Shown: piece after piece, positions 1-7,888 of the stretch
Layout: the number at the start of each line of letters is the position of its first letter
How positions within the stretch are numbered: the stretch's first letter is position 1
Source of the DNA: Zymogenus sp964542895
Lineage (GTDB): Bacteria; Desulfobacterota; Zymogenia; Zymogenales; Zymogenaceae
Length of the DNA stretch: 12,667 nucleotides
NCBI GenBank assembly: GCA_964542895.1
Contig: CAZIWT010000112.1
Location: 1-12,667 of the forward strand
Direction of reading: 5' to 3'
The notes under the pieces: generated by a model
What the model saw: only the letters and a program-made list of their open reading frames with translations
What the model was told of the DNA's origin: nothing
The model's database searches: none
Program-made: the position numbers and the translations under genes

Positions 1-109
1 TCAAATTATTTTGATTCACAATTTCTTAAGCGAGATTTTCTCTAAAAAATCCTGACGGGGGGTGCGCATTGAATGTGTTTTACTGCAGGAGGAAGGAAAA
101 TAGAATACA

Positions 110-1690
110 CTACTTCTTCACCCTGTAGATGTATACGTATTCGTCTCTGTTGTTCAAAAATGTCTTATCCAGCTCTATAAGTCCTTCTCTCTCCAATATC
201 CCAAATACATCGGGGTGGGGTGCGATGTGGGTGTTCCAGAGGATGAAGTCTGGTTTGAATTCATCCATTTTTTTTCTGATGGCTATATCTCTGTAATAAT
301 ATACTCCCTCCCCTTCGGCGTAAAAGACAACCCTGGAGTCGTACTTTTGGGCGAGAATTACGCTGTCTTCTCCCACCATCTCGTATATATATTTCCCCGC
401 CTCCTTCTGGTATATGTTCTTGGCTCTGTAAGGCCTGTAGATATACAGCGATATCGAGACTATCCAGATTATAAAGATCGCCGGGATTATCCACCGAGAG
501 AGCGGTCTCAACACTCCCTTGAGCCCCTTGTAAGTCGACATTTTGTCCTTTGTCCACCAGAGCCCGAACGCGAACGAGACGGCGGACCATGGAAAGAGGA
601 TGATAATCAGCGGGAGAAGCTGGCGCTTTGTCAGGATGAAGTGGGTTATTATTACACCGTAGTCGAACAGAAAGAAGGGGAGCGAGAACGAGATGAGGAA
701 GAGCCGGGATCCGTCCTTGAGGATATTCTTCCTGTCGAGGTAGATCCCCACGATAAACAAAAAGAAGAGGAAGCCGGTAAACGCCGTGGCGAGCACGTTG
801 ATAAACTCCATCGTCGCCACGAGGTGGAAATGGTTGGTTATCAGCTCCACATACTCGTCGCCGACTCCCTTTGGAATATTGTTGATTAGTGTTTTTGCGT
901 ATTCTTCATAATTGGTGAAGCTCAGTCCCATCACGAATCGGATAAAGCTCTCGATGACGAACTCCTGTTGGGAGCCCACGAAAATCGTAAAGATTACGTA
1001 GCCTATCAGGGGAACCGGGACGAGGAAAATAAGGAGGTCGATTACTACTTCCTTTACGCCCCTCTTATCTTTTATCGCCGAGACTATATAGGCAAAGGGG
1101 ACCGCGAAGATGAGGACGATCCCGTAAAGCCTCACGAACACCGTAATCCACGAGAATACCCCGGCGAGGAAAAAGAGAAGATGGCTCCTTTTCCAGTTAC
1201 CGGCAAAGGCGAAGTAGAGCGCGGTGACGGAGAAGAAGAAGAGGGTCGCGTCCTTCAGAACCTCCCCGGAGTAGCGGATAAGATAGGGGTGGGTTGCAAA
1301 GAAAAAGATCGTGATCAACGCCGCCTTTACGCCCACCAGCTTCCTGGCGATATAATACAGGGGGAATATCACGGCGGTCCCGAAAACCAGGGAGACGAGC
1401 TTTGCGGACAGGAGGATGTCCTTAACGATGAAGTCCATCAAGTAGATAAAGATCGGGTAGATGGTAAATATGCTGGCGAATCCGTGGCTGAAGAAGTCCA
1501 CGAATCCCTTTTCTATAAGATCGTTGGTCAAATAAATGTAATTTGGGCTGTCCGGGGCTATGACCTGGATCCTGAACATCATGAGAACCCTCAACCCCAG
1601 GGCGAGCAGAAAAATGGCGGTGAAAATAATTTGCTCCCTCTTCACATCTTGGGCACCGGCGATCCATTTATTCTCTGATTCATTTGCCAT
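110..1690 (-). CDS. GT-C fold glycosyltransferase, ArnT/PMT-like (GT39/GT83 type) membrane protein
   Basis: This 526-residue protein is very hydrophobic, with about ten or eleven membrane-spanning stretches from residue 20 to about 420, then a soluble C-terminal tail of roughly 100 residues. That architecture matches PMT/ArnT-type GT-C glycosyltransferases, which move a sugar from a polyprenyl-phosphate donor to lipid or protein on the outer face of the inner membrane. An acidic residue in the first outer loop (D47, in the APDSPNY context after the first helix) sits where the family carries its catalytic DE/D motif. A second acidic pair lies in the SGEVLKDA loop near residue 145. The ATG start has an AAAGGA Shine-Dalgarno a few bases upstream. 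The gene stands alone and is transcribed away from the cyclase gene. Donor and acceptor cannot be told from sequence, and no O-antigen or lipid A genes lie nearby. The family is fairly sure; the substrate is unknown. Confidence 0.8.
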   Translation of the reverse strand: MANESENKWIAGAQDVKREQIIFTAIFLLALGLRVLMMFRIQVIAPDSPNYIYLTNDLIEKGFVDFFSHGFASIFTIYPIFIYLMDFIVKDILLSAKLVSLVFGTAVIFPLYYIARKLVGVKAALITIFFFATHPYLIRYSGEVLKDATLFFFSVTALYFAFAGNWKRSHLLFFLAGVFSWITVFVRLYGIVLIFAVPFAYIVSAIKDKRGVKEVVIDLLIFLVPVPLIGYVIFTIFVGSQQEFVIESFIRFVMGLSFTNYEEYAKTLINNIPKGVGDEYVELITNHFHLVATMEFINVLATAFTGFLFFLFIVGIYLDRKNILKDGSRLFLISFSLPFFLFDYGVIITHFILTKRQLLPLIIILFPWSAVSFAFGLWWTKDKMSTYKGLKGVLRPLSRWIIPAIFIIWIVSISLYIYRPYRAKNIYQKEAGKYIYEMVGEDSVILAQKYDSRVVFYAEGEGVYYYRDIAIRKKMDEFKPDFILWNTHIAPHPDVFGILEREGLIELDKTFLNNRDEYVYIYRVKK

Positions 1691-1749
1691 GATAATCCTT
1701 TAACCGTTCAAAAACAGGGCCGAAGGTGATTTGCCCGCACTGTTTTTGT

Positions 1750-1795
1750 GTCGAAATTGACAATATATTCGTTTTGAATATTACTTCATTTCGAC
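1750..1795. repeat. Inverted repeat enclosing the cyclase promoter
   Basis: GTCGAAAT (1750-1757) and ATTTCGAC (1788-1795) are perfect 8-bp inverted arms bracketing the -35/-10 region. A second, nested repeat lies inside it: ATATTC (1765-1770) and GAATAT (1776-1781) around GTTTT. The symmetry suggests a dimeric repressor or activator site, by inference only. Confidence 0.45.
1757..1784 (+). promoter_or_regulatory. Sigma70-like promoter for the cyclase operon
   Basis: A perfect -35 hexamer TTGACA (1757-1762) is followed after 16 bp by TATTAC (1779-1784), which matches 4 of 6 positions of the -10 consensus. The spacer is AT-rich. It points to the cyclase gene and predicts a 5' leader of roughly 120 nt. 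The promoter lies inside nested inverted repeats that could be an operator. Confidence 0.5.
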
Positions 1796-1801
1796 GGCGG
1801 T

Positions 1802-1819
1802 GTCAAGGACGCCCTTGAC
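1802..1819 (+). promoter_or_regulatory. Small hairpin in the predicted cyclase 5' leader
   Basis: GTCAAGG (1802-1808) and CCTTGAC (1813-1819) form a perfect 7-bp stem with an ACGC tetraloop, shortly after the predicted transcription start. No U-tract follows, so it is not a classical terminator. It may affect mRNA stability, or may be an extra protein-binding palindrome. Confidence 0.35.
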
Positions 1820-1909
1820 GGGATCAAGGCACTCTCCGCTGAATCGGATTGTACGTTTTAGCGATAAAAAGTATTGCTACCGGGGCCAATTATTGATAAT
1901 AATATAGAT

Positions 1910-3901
1910 ATGAAGGCCTTAAGAAAAATACATCCCTCCCTCTACAAGAATCTTATCGGTGTAGCAGTCGCCTTTTGTGTCTCCATATTTATCCTCCTGT
2001 TTTACCTTCCGGGCCTTTTCACTGCCTTCGAAAACAAGACCGGCGACATTCGCTTCAGGCTCTTTTCCGATGCGGAAAAACGGGACCCGGACATAGTGAT
2101 CATCGCCGTGGATGAGGAGAGCGTAAATTTCTATCGTGACAGCCTCGGCACGTGGCCCTGGCCCAGGGAGGTTTTCGGCGCCGTCGTTGACTTTTTAAAG
2201 GTCGGTAAATCGAAGGCCGTTATATTCGATATTATCTTCCCGGAGCCGGACATCAAAAATCCCGCGTCCGACGAGGCCCTTTCCGCGGCCGTGGGCAGGG
2301 CGGAAAACGTCGTGACCTCGATGGTCTTCAGGCCCGGGCGGTCGGGAGCCGCAGAGGATTACGAGTCTATGTTGCAGAGACTCTATCTAAAAGAGAGCCG
2401 TTCGCTCAAGGTTGAGAACGGGAGCGGGATAGAGCTTGTCGACTACTCTTCGGTTACGCTCCCATATCTTTCGCTTCTGACGTCGTCTTCTGGTGTGGGC
2501 GCGACGAACTTCATCGCCGATCCGGACGGCCCGTCCCGGGGGACGTACCCGATCTTCAAATACGGGGGGGATTATTACCCGTCGCTGGCCCTTCTCTCCG
2601 CGATGGTGGTTATGGGCGTCGATCCTTACAATACAAAAATAGTAATAGGAAAAGACGGGGTGCTTCGTGCCGATCGAATCGATATCCCGCTCCTCGAGGA
2701 CGGCAGGATGGCGATAAACTGGCACGGGCCCTACATGACCTATCGATACTACCAGATCGGGGATATCCTCGAATCTATCCTGGCGATCAGAGACGGGAGG
2801 ACGCCCGTCGTCTCGCCGGAGGAGTTTTCCGGGAAGGTGGTTCTTGTCGGGGTTACGGCAATATCACTCTATGACCTTCGGGCGACCCCCTTCTCCCCGG
2901 TTTACCCGGGGGTGGAGCTCAACGCCACGGTCATCGACAATATCGTCAACGGCTCCTACGTCGAGCACGTCCCGAAAAAGACAACCGCCCTTTTGATTTT
3001 TCTGCTGGCGTTTCTGACCGCCTCGATCTCCCTTAGGGTGGGAAGCGCCGCAAAGGGGATAATCTCGTTTTTCGTGATATTTTCGGCCTTCACCACAGCA
3101 GCCGCGTATCTCTTCTGTGCCCAGAGGCTGATGCTCGACTATCTGGCCCCGTCCGGGGCTATCCTCCTCTCCTTTGTCGTCTCCCTTGTGGTAAACTACG
3201 TCACCGAGGGGAGGGCGAAGAGAAGGTTCAAGGAGGCCTTTTCGAAATACGTCTCCCATCAGGTGGCGGACGAGATCAGCAAAAATATCGACGATCTGAA
3301 GGTGGACGTAGGCGAGAGGAAGGAGATATCGATCCTCTTCTCGGACATCCGGGGCTTTACATCGATGAGCGAGGACCTTCCCCCCGAGGAGGTGGTCAGG
3401 CGCCTGAACCGCTATCTCGGCGCGATGGTGGAGGTGATATTCCGATTCGGGGGGACTCTCGATAAATATATCGGGGACGCCATCATGGCCTTTTTCGGCG
3501 CCCCGAAGGACGACCCGGATCACGCCGTGAGCGCGTGCCGCTGCGCCCTTGCCATGGCTGAGGAGCTGAATAAACTGAACGGGGAGTTTGTAAAAGAGGG
3601 GCTTCCTAAAATGGAGATAGGCGTAGGCGTAAACACCGGGGAGGTCGTTGTGGGAAACATAGGCTCCGAGCTCAGGATAGACTACACCGTGATCGGGGAC
3701 CACGTCAACCTCGCCTCCCGCTTGGAGGGGCTGAACAAGGAGTTCAAGACGACGATAATTATCAGCGAGTTTACCTACGGGAGATCCCGAAACCTGAAGG
3801 TAAGGGACCTCGGGGACGTTCTTGTGAGGGGAAAGGAGAGGCCGGTCGGGATCTACGAGTTGGTAGATATAGAGGACGTCGATAAAAAGGCTGATGGGTG
3901 A
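1910..3901 (+). CDS. CHASE2-domain class III adenylate cyclase
   Basis: This membrane-bound enzyme should make cyclic AMP from ATP in response to an extracytoplasmic cue. From the ATG at 1910 it is 663 residues: one N-terminal helix (about 14-37), a periplasmic CHASE2 sensor (about 45-355), three helices (about 357-432) and a cytoplasmic class III cyclase domain (about 470-640). The catalytic set is complete. Metal-binding Asp residues are D479 (FSDIRGF) and D523 (IGDAIMAF), adenine-selecting residues are K519 and D591 (DYTVIGD), and transition-state residues are N600 and R604 (VNLASRLE). The Lys/Asp pair argues for ATP over GTP. A TTG 36 bp upstream is an in-frame alternative start, but neither start has a strong Shine-Dalgarno; I prefer ATG because it leaves a short basic N-terminus before the helix. 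The stop overlaps the RsmE start (GTGA). The sensed ligand is unknown. Confidence 0.9.
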   Translation: MKALRKIHPSLYKNLIGVAVAFCVSIFILLFYLPGLFTAFENKTGDIRFRLFSDAEKRDPDIVIIAVDEESVNFYRDSLGTWPWPREVFGAVVDFLKVGKSKAVIFDIIFPEPDIKNPASDEALSAAVGRAENVVTSMVFRPGRSGAAEDYESMLQRLYLKESRSLKVENGSGIELVDYSSVTLPYLSLLTSSSGVGATNFIADPDGPSRGTYPIFKYGGDYYPSLALLSAMVVMGVDPYNTKIVIGKDGVLRADRIDIPLLEDGRMAINWHGPYMTYRYYQIGDILESILAIRDGRTPVVSPEEFSGKVVLVGVTAISLYDLRATPFSPVYPGVELNATVIDNIVNGSYVEHVPKKTTALLIFLLAFLTASISLRVGSAAKGIISFFVIFSAFTTAAAYLFCAQRLMLDYLAPSGAILLSFVVSLVVNYVTEGRAKRRFKEAFSKYVSHQVADEISKNIDDLKVDVGERKEISILFSDIRGFTSMSEDLPPEEVVRRLNRYLGAMVEVIFRFGGTLDKYIGDAIMAFFGAPKDDPDHAVSACRCALAMAEELNKLNGEFVKEGLPKMEIGVGVNTGEVVVGNIGSELRIDYTVIGDHVNLASRLEGLNKEFKTTIIISEFTYGRSRNLKVRDLGDVLVRGKERPVGIYELVDIEDVDKKADG

Positions 3902-4641
3902 CGGGGGAGATGACGAGGCTCATAATAAACGAGGGCCTAAAGGAGGGTCAAAGGGTAAGGGTAACAAAGGAGGAGCGGCACTATCTCGTGGATGTCCTTC
4001 GGCTCGGCAAGGGGGGGGTCGTTGCCGTCGTTGACCGCAACGGGAGCGAGTTTTCCGCCCTGATCGCAGGGATCGCCAAAAACGCGGTCGAGCTTGACAT
4101 CGTCGAGAGGCTGCCGGACAGGGGGGAATCGCCCCTTTCCGTTCACCTCTACGTGGGGCTCTTGAAGGGGAGGAAGATGGAGCGGGTGGTGACGGACGCC
4201 GTGGAGCTCGGGGTCGTTTCCATCACCCCCTTCATGTCTTCGAGGACGGTTCCCAGGGGTATGAGCGAATCGAAGCTTGTAAGGCTCAATAAGATATCCA
4301 GGGAGCAGTCAAGGCTCTCCGTCAGAAGGGTGGTTCCGGAGGTGTCTCGGCCGGTGAGCTTTTCTTCGGCCGTAGATAGGGCGGAGGGGGAGAGGCTTCT
4401 CTTCTACGAGGAAGAGGGGGGCGGATTCCCAAGGGGGAAACCGGGGGGAGGAGATTCCCCGAAGACGGCCAGCCTCTTCACCGGGCCGGAGGGGGGGTTT
4501 TCCGAAGAAGAGATCGAGCACGTCCTGAGCTCCGGCTTTCGGGTGGTGGGTCTCGGGACGAGGATTCTCCGGGCGGAGACCGCTCCCGGAATTGTCGCGG
4601 CGATTGTCCAGTACGAATGGGGGGATCTCAAGGGAAGATGA
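3898..4641 (+). CDS. rsmE: 16S rRNA (uracil1498-N3)-methyltransferase RsmE
   Basis: RsmE is a SPOUT-fold enzyme that uses S-adenosylmethionine to methylate N3 of U1498 in the decoding region of 16S rRNA. The 247-residue product carries the family's trefoil-knot signatures: GPEGGF at about 196-201 and LGTRILRAETA at about 219-229, with an ELGV motif near 103-106 and an EQS...VPEV stretch around 136-149. An N-terminal PUA-like RNA-binding part spans about residues 10-75. Length is normal. A Gly/Pro-rich loop (about 173-190) interrupts the region before the knot. The GTG start overlaps the cyclase stop by 4 bp and has an AAGG seven bases upstream. An ATG four codons later is possible, but its purine-rich stretch sits too close. 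The overlap suggests translational coupling to the cyclase gene. Confidence 0.9.
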   Translation: MTGEMTRLIINEGLKEGQRVRVTKEERHYLVDVLRLGKGGVVAVVDRNGSEFSALIAGIAKNAVELDIVERLPDRGESPLSVHLYVGLLKGRKMERVVTDAVELGVVSITPFMSSRTVPRGMSESKLVRLNKISREQSRLSVRRVVPEVSRPVSFSSAVDRAEGERLLFYEEEGGGFPRGKPGGGDSPKTASLFTGPEGGFSEEEIEHVLSSGFRVVGLGTRILRAETAPGIVAAIVQYEWGDLKGR

Positions 4642-5300
4642 AGTGTCCCAGGTGCAGTTTCATAAACAGGACCGACACCTTGAACTGTATCAGGTGCGGT
4701 TATTCCTTTAAGCCGGGGGAGGGCCAGCCTGTCAAGGGGCCGGTCAGGATCAAGGCGATCTTTCCGGGCCGCAGGGCCAAAAAGAAGGGGACGATCTTGT
4801 CCGCGAGGGACGGGCTGGTGAGGCTGAGGAAGGGCGTGGACGATTTCAAAAGGTCGGGTTTTTTCAGCAGGTCCTTCGCCATGTCTTTGGATATCTTCTT
4901 CCTTACAATGTTCATCGGAGCCATGCTATCCGGGGCGGGGCTCTTCATCGGAAAGAGCACCAATATTGTGGAGACGGTGCTCGGCAGCAAGGGGATTGAT
5001 ATTGTCAAACAGGCGATTCCCTACATCAAGACGACGGTGGGACTGGTGGTCGCGATCCCGCCCCTCTACTTTATCGTAATGCACGCCGTATTCGGCCAGA
5101 CCATAGGAAAGATGATAATGGGGATTCGGGTGGTGAGGACCGACGGCAGGAAGGTCGGGCCCTTGATTTCCACGGTGAGGTTTCTCGGCTATATTGTTTC
5201 GTTTCTTCTCCTGTTTTTCGGCTTCTTCTGGATTATAATAGATAAGGAGCGTCAGGGGTGGCACGATATGATTGCGGATACGGTGGTGATAAAGCTTTAG
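4638..5300 (+). CDS. Zinc-ribbon RDD family membrane protein
   Basis: The 220-residue product begins with a four-cysteine zinc ribbon (C3, C6, C17, C20 in CPRC/CIRC pairs), then a basic linker, then an RDD domain. The RDD hallmarks are visible: R78 and D85 at the start of the first helix, a TIGKMIMGIRVV segment (about 155-166) and a closing DKERQGWHDM motif with D210. There are about three membrane helices. RDD proteins are poorly understood; some are linked to ion transport or stress tolerance, and no function can be assigned here. I start it at the ATG in the ATGA overlap with rsmE, because an AAGGGA Shine-Dalgarno lies just upstream and the zinc ribbon then sits at the N-terminus. An ATG 21 bp upstream is a weaker option. 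It is the last gene of the coupled trio. Confidence 0.8.
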   Translation: MKCPRCSFINRTDTLNCIRCGYSFKPGEGQPVKGPVRIKAIFPGRRAKKKGTILSARDGLVRLRKGVDDFKRSGFFSRSFAMSLDIFFLTMFIGAMLSGAGLFIGKSTNIVETVLGSKGIDIVKQAIPYIKTTVGLVVAIPPLYFIVMHAVFGQTIGKMIMGIRVVRTDGRKVGPLISTVRFLGYIVSFLLLFFGFFWIIIDKERQGWHDMIADTVVIKL

Positions 5301-5328
5301 GAGCTTTAGGGGCTTTAGAGATTTTAGG
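5293..5328 (+). repeat. Short tandem repeat after the RDD gene
   Basis: AGCTTTAGG occurs twice back to back (5293-5301 and 5302-5310). A degenerate third copy, GGCTTTAGA (5311-5319), and a partial ATTTTAGG (5321-5328) follow. The RDD stop codon TAG (5298-5300) is inside the first unit. It probably arose by slippage; no hairpin or terminator is obvious. Confidence 0.5.
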
Positions 5329-5381
5329 TCGATTTTGTGATTTTAAAGGCGGGACTTTTTTCAATGTACCTTTAGTTTTTA

Positions 5382-5387
5382 TATAAT
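5382..5387 (+). promoter_or_regulatory. TATAAT box immediately before the crotonase gene
   Basis: A perfect TATAAT lies only 13 bp before the ATG and touches the Shine-Dalgarno. The sequence 17 bp upstream of it (TTTCAA) is a poor -35. If used, transcription would start a few bases before the ATG and lose the ribosome site, so this may be chance. Confidence 0.25.
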
Positions 5388-5399
5388 GAGGGGGGTAAA

Positions 5400-6164
5400 A
5401 TGGAAAAATACAAGGAGATAAAGGTCGAAAAAAAGGGGGAGCTGGTGGTCGTGACGCTCAACCGCCCCCACCGGCTGAACGCATTCGGACCTACAATCAT
5501 AGATGAGTCGGCGAGGCTCGTGAATTCTCTGGCCACGATGAAGGATGTGAGGGTGATTATCATAACCGGGGCGGATGGAAACTTCTCCTCCGGGCTTGAC
5601 GTAATCGACATGGCCGATGTGAAGGAGACGGAGGGCTTAAGGCTTTTAAGGGCTCTCGCGAAGGTGTTGGAGACCACCTACAAATCGAGGATGATTACCA
5701 TTGCCGCCGTCGAGGGTTGCTGCCTGGGGGTTGGTCTCGATGCCGCCCTCTGCTGCGACATCCTGGTTTCATCCAAGGAGGCCCGCTTCGGGCAGCCGGA
5801 GGTGAATTTCTCGTTCATGCCGGGGATCGTCCGGGTGTGGCGCCACACCGGAATGAACAGGGCCAAATATATGGCCCTTACCGGGGAGATTTTCACGGCA
5901 AAGGAGGTGGCCGATTGGGGGATAATCTCAAAGATGGTGGGAAAGGGGGAGGCTCTGAAGGAATCGAAAAAGATAGCGGGAGAGCTCCTCGGAAAACCGG
6001 CGGACGCTTTGAGAAACATCAAGGTTCGCTTCGCCAATATCATGGAGATGGAATACGACGAGGCATCTTACAGGGAGAGGGAGGGATTGTTGGAGCTTTT
6101 CAAGACCGAGGAGAGGCTCGAGAGGATGCGGGCCTTCAAGGAGAAGAGCAGAAGGAAAAGATAG
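5400..6164 (+). CDS. Crotonase-fold enoyl-CoA hydratase/isomerase family protein
   Basis: The 254-residue length and motifs place this in the crotonase superfamily, which acts on acyl-CoA thioesters through an oxyanion hole. The oxyanion-hole segments are FSSGLDVIDM (about 62-71) and CLGVGLD (108-114). The residue equivalent to rat mitochondrial hydratase Glu144 is D114, while the Glu164 equivalent is retained as E134 (FGQPE). The usual GAGGTQRL stretch after it is replaced by GIVRVWRH (142-149). The Asp-then-Glu pair and SGLD motif resemble delta3,5-delta2,4-dienoyl-CoA isomerase (ECH1), but the third ECH1 acid (Asp204) aligns with G142. A standard hydratase role is therefore doubtful; isomerase or another CoA reaction is likelier. 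A GAGGGG Shine-Dalgarno precedes the ATG. It stands about 100 bp after the RDD gene and shows no neighbouring beta-oxidation genes. Confidence 0.85.
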   Translation: MEKYKEIKVEKKGELVVVTLNRPHRLNAFGPTIIDESARLVNSLATMKDVRVIIITGADGNFSSGLDVIDMADVKETEGLRLLRALAKVLETTYKSRMITIAAVEGCCLGVGLDAALCCDILVSSKEARFGQPEVNFSFMPGIVRVWRHTGMNRAKYMALTGEIFTAKEVADWGIISKMVGKGEALKESKKIAGELLGKPADALRNIKVRFANIMEMEYDEASYREREGLLELFKTEERLERMRAFKEKSRRKR

Positions 6165-6234
6165 AGCGTCGGGGAAGACTCCAGAGTATCGGAGCCTCTC
6201 GGCCCTTTGTCCCGTTCCGATTCGTGAAACCGAC

Positions 6235-6260
6235 CGGGCTTTGCCCCGCAGATAAGCCCG
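6235..6260. repeat. Inverted repeat between convergent genes
   Basis: CGGGCTT (6235-6241) and AAGCCCG (6254-6260) form a perfect 7-bp stem with a 12-nt loop in the 181-bp gap between the crotonase gene and radA, which converge. Neither side has a proper U-tract next to the stem. A run of seven T on the minus strand (6324-6330) lies just after the radA stop but has no stem before it. The hairpin could end or protect either transcript. Confidence 0.35.
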
Positions 6261-6345
6261 TGTTTGCCGTAGCCCATATTGAACAAGACCGACCAAAACC
6301 CAAAACAAAATCGTTGGGGAAAGAAAAAAAGTCCGCCTCTAAACC

Positions 6346-7764
6346 TTATTTCTTGTCCTCCCGCCCTCTTCCGGCCCTGATCTCACCGAATAACGTCTCG
6401 ATGAGCTCCCCGATGTTTTTTATTCCCAAGACCTCTATCCCCTTGGGCATATCCGGCTCACCGGCGTTCCTCTTCGGGACCACGGCCCTTTTAAAGCCCA
6501 GCTTTTTGGCCTCGGCGATCCTCTTTGCCCCCTGGGAGACCCCCCTCACCTCCCCGGAGAGCCCCACCTCCCCGAATAGTACGGTATCCGTCGGGACGGC
6601 GACGTCGAGGTAGCTCGAAACGAGGGAGGCCGCGAGGGCTGCGTCGACCGCCGGCTCGTTGAGCCTTATCCCCCCCGCCACGTTGACGAATATGTCGTGA
6701 TTCGAGAGCTCTATTCTCCCCTTCTTCTCTATTATTGCCGCCATTATGTTTACCCTGTTGTAGTCTATCCCCATCGAGGTCCGCCTGGGGACGGCAAGCG
6801 GGCTCGGGGTCACGAGGGACTGAACCTCCACTAAAAGCGTCCTCGTTCCCTCCAGGGCGGCGGTCACCGCAGAGCCGGGCTCCGAATCCACCCTCTCCGA
6901 GAGGAAAAAGCCGCTCGGGTCGGCGACCTCGAAGAGCCCCCCCTCCCCCATCTCGAAGACGCCCACCTCGTCGGTCGGGCCGAAGCGGTTCTTGTGCGCC
7001 TTGAGGATCCTGTAGGGATATTCGGCCCCGCCCTCGAAATAGAGGACCGTGTCCACGAGGTGCTCCAGTACCTTCGGGCCGGCGATGGAGCCCTCCTTGG
7101 TGATGTGCCCCACGAGGACTACGGCGATCCCCCGCTCCTTTGCCATCGACGTAAGGGCGTGGGCCACAGCCCTCAGCTGGCTCACGCTTCCGGGGGTCGA
7201 CTCCACAAGGTCGGTCGAGGTCGTCTGGATCGAGTCGACAACGACAACCATCGGGGTGACATCGTAAAGGGCGTCCAGTATCTCCTCGAGGCTTGTTGAA
7301 AAGAGGGCCAAAAACCTCTCCTCTTTAATCCCGAGCCTCGCCCCCCGCATCTTGAGCTGGGCGGATGACTCCTCGCCGGTCACGTAGAGGGCCTTGACGC
7401 CCTCTTTAGCGAGGTTTGAGAGCATCTGCATGAGGAGCGTCGTCTTGCCTACGCCCGGGTCCCCGCCGACGAGGACAACGGAGCCCTTTACGAGTCCGCC
7501 GCCGAGGACGCCGTTGAGCTCCCCGATTCCCACATCCAACCTCTCGACGTCCCCGGTTTCGACGGCTGAGAGGTAGAGGGGTTTTTCTAAAATTACACCC
7601 GCTCCCTCTGCTCCCCTTGATTCCTTGGGCCTTGAAGAGACAACCTCCTCGACGATGCTGTTCCACTCGCCGCATCCGGGGCACTTGCCCGCCCACTTCG
7701 GCAGCACGTGCCCGCAGGATTGACAGACGAAACAGACCTTTGTGCCCTTATCCTTCTTTGCCAT
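6346..7764 (-). CDS. radA: DNA repair protein RadA (Sms)
   Basis: RadA is a RecA-like DnaB-type motor that promotes branch migration during homologous recombination and repair in the cytoplasm. All family marks are present in 472 residues, close to the usual length: a C4 zinc finger (C14, C17, C28, C31 with KWAGKC), Walker A GGDPGVGKTT (100-109), Walker B VVVVDS (about 173-178), the RadA-specific KNRFG motif (258-262) and a C-terminal Lon-protease-like domain with GEVGLSGEVR. It looks intact and active. The ATG lacks an obvious Shine-Dalgarno. It is a single gene, convergent with the crotonase gene and following the propeller gene on the same strand with a 124-bp gap that contains an inverted repeat. 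Confidence 0.97.
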   Translation of the reverse strand: MAKKDKGTKVCFVCQSCGHVLPKWAGKCPGCGEWNSIVEEVVSSRPKESRGAEGAGVILEKPLYLSAVETGDVERLDVGIGELNGVLGGGLVKGSVVLVGGDPGVGKTTLLMQMLSNLAKEGVKALYVTGEESSAQLKMRGARLGIKEERFLALFSTSLEEILDALYDVTPMVVVVDSIQTTSTDLVESTPGSVSQLRAVAHALTSMAKERGIAVVLVGHITKEGSIAGPKVLEHLVDTVLYFEGGAEYPYRILKAHKNRFGPTDEVGVFEMGEGGLFEVADPSGFFLSERVDSEPGSAVTAALEGTRTLLVEVQSLVTPSPLAVPRRTSMGIDYNRVNIMAAIIEKKGRIELSNHDIFVNVAGGIRLNEPAVDAALAASLVSSYLDVAVPTDTVLFGEVGLSGEVRGVSQGAKRIAEAKKLGFKRAVVPKRNAGEPDMPKGIEVLGIKNIGELIETLFGEIRAGRGREDKK

Positions 7765-7766
7765 TT

Positions 7767-7839
7767 TACGTAATTGGATTGATATTTGTAGACTGAACTA
7801 AGATTTTTTTCCCCTCCCTCTCGTGATGGTAATTACGTA
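7767..7839. repeat. 9-bp inverted repeat upstream of radA
   Basis: TACGTAATT (7767-7775) and AATTACGTA (7831-7839) are perfect inverted arms 55 bp apart in the 124-bp gap before radA. The copy nearest the ATG is part of the palindrome TTACGTAA (7766-7773). The arrangement suggests a paired operator controlling radA, which is not proven. Confidence 0.4.
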
Positions 7840-7888
7840 GGTCTTTAAATAGTTTTGCATTCTAACTTTTTACCTTTTCCCGGCTCCC

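Noticed and set aside
86..101. AGGAGGAAGG ribosome-site-like run on the plus strand near the left edge
   Set aside because: No ATG, GTG or TTG with a sustained reading frame follows at a usable distance.
215..1678. Two long plus-strand open frames (224 and 236 codons)
   Set aside because: Both are antisense to the glycosyltransferase; products are extremely charged, with no motifs and no ribosome sites.
2864..3703. 279-codon minus-strand frame
   Set aside because: It lies opposite the catalytic part of the cyclase, whose motifs are intact; His/Gly-rich antisense composition.
5717..6613. 298-codon plus-strand frame across the crotonase end and radA end
   Set aside because: It is out of frame with the crotonase gene and antisense to radA, with low-complexity Gly/Arg content.
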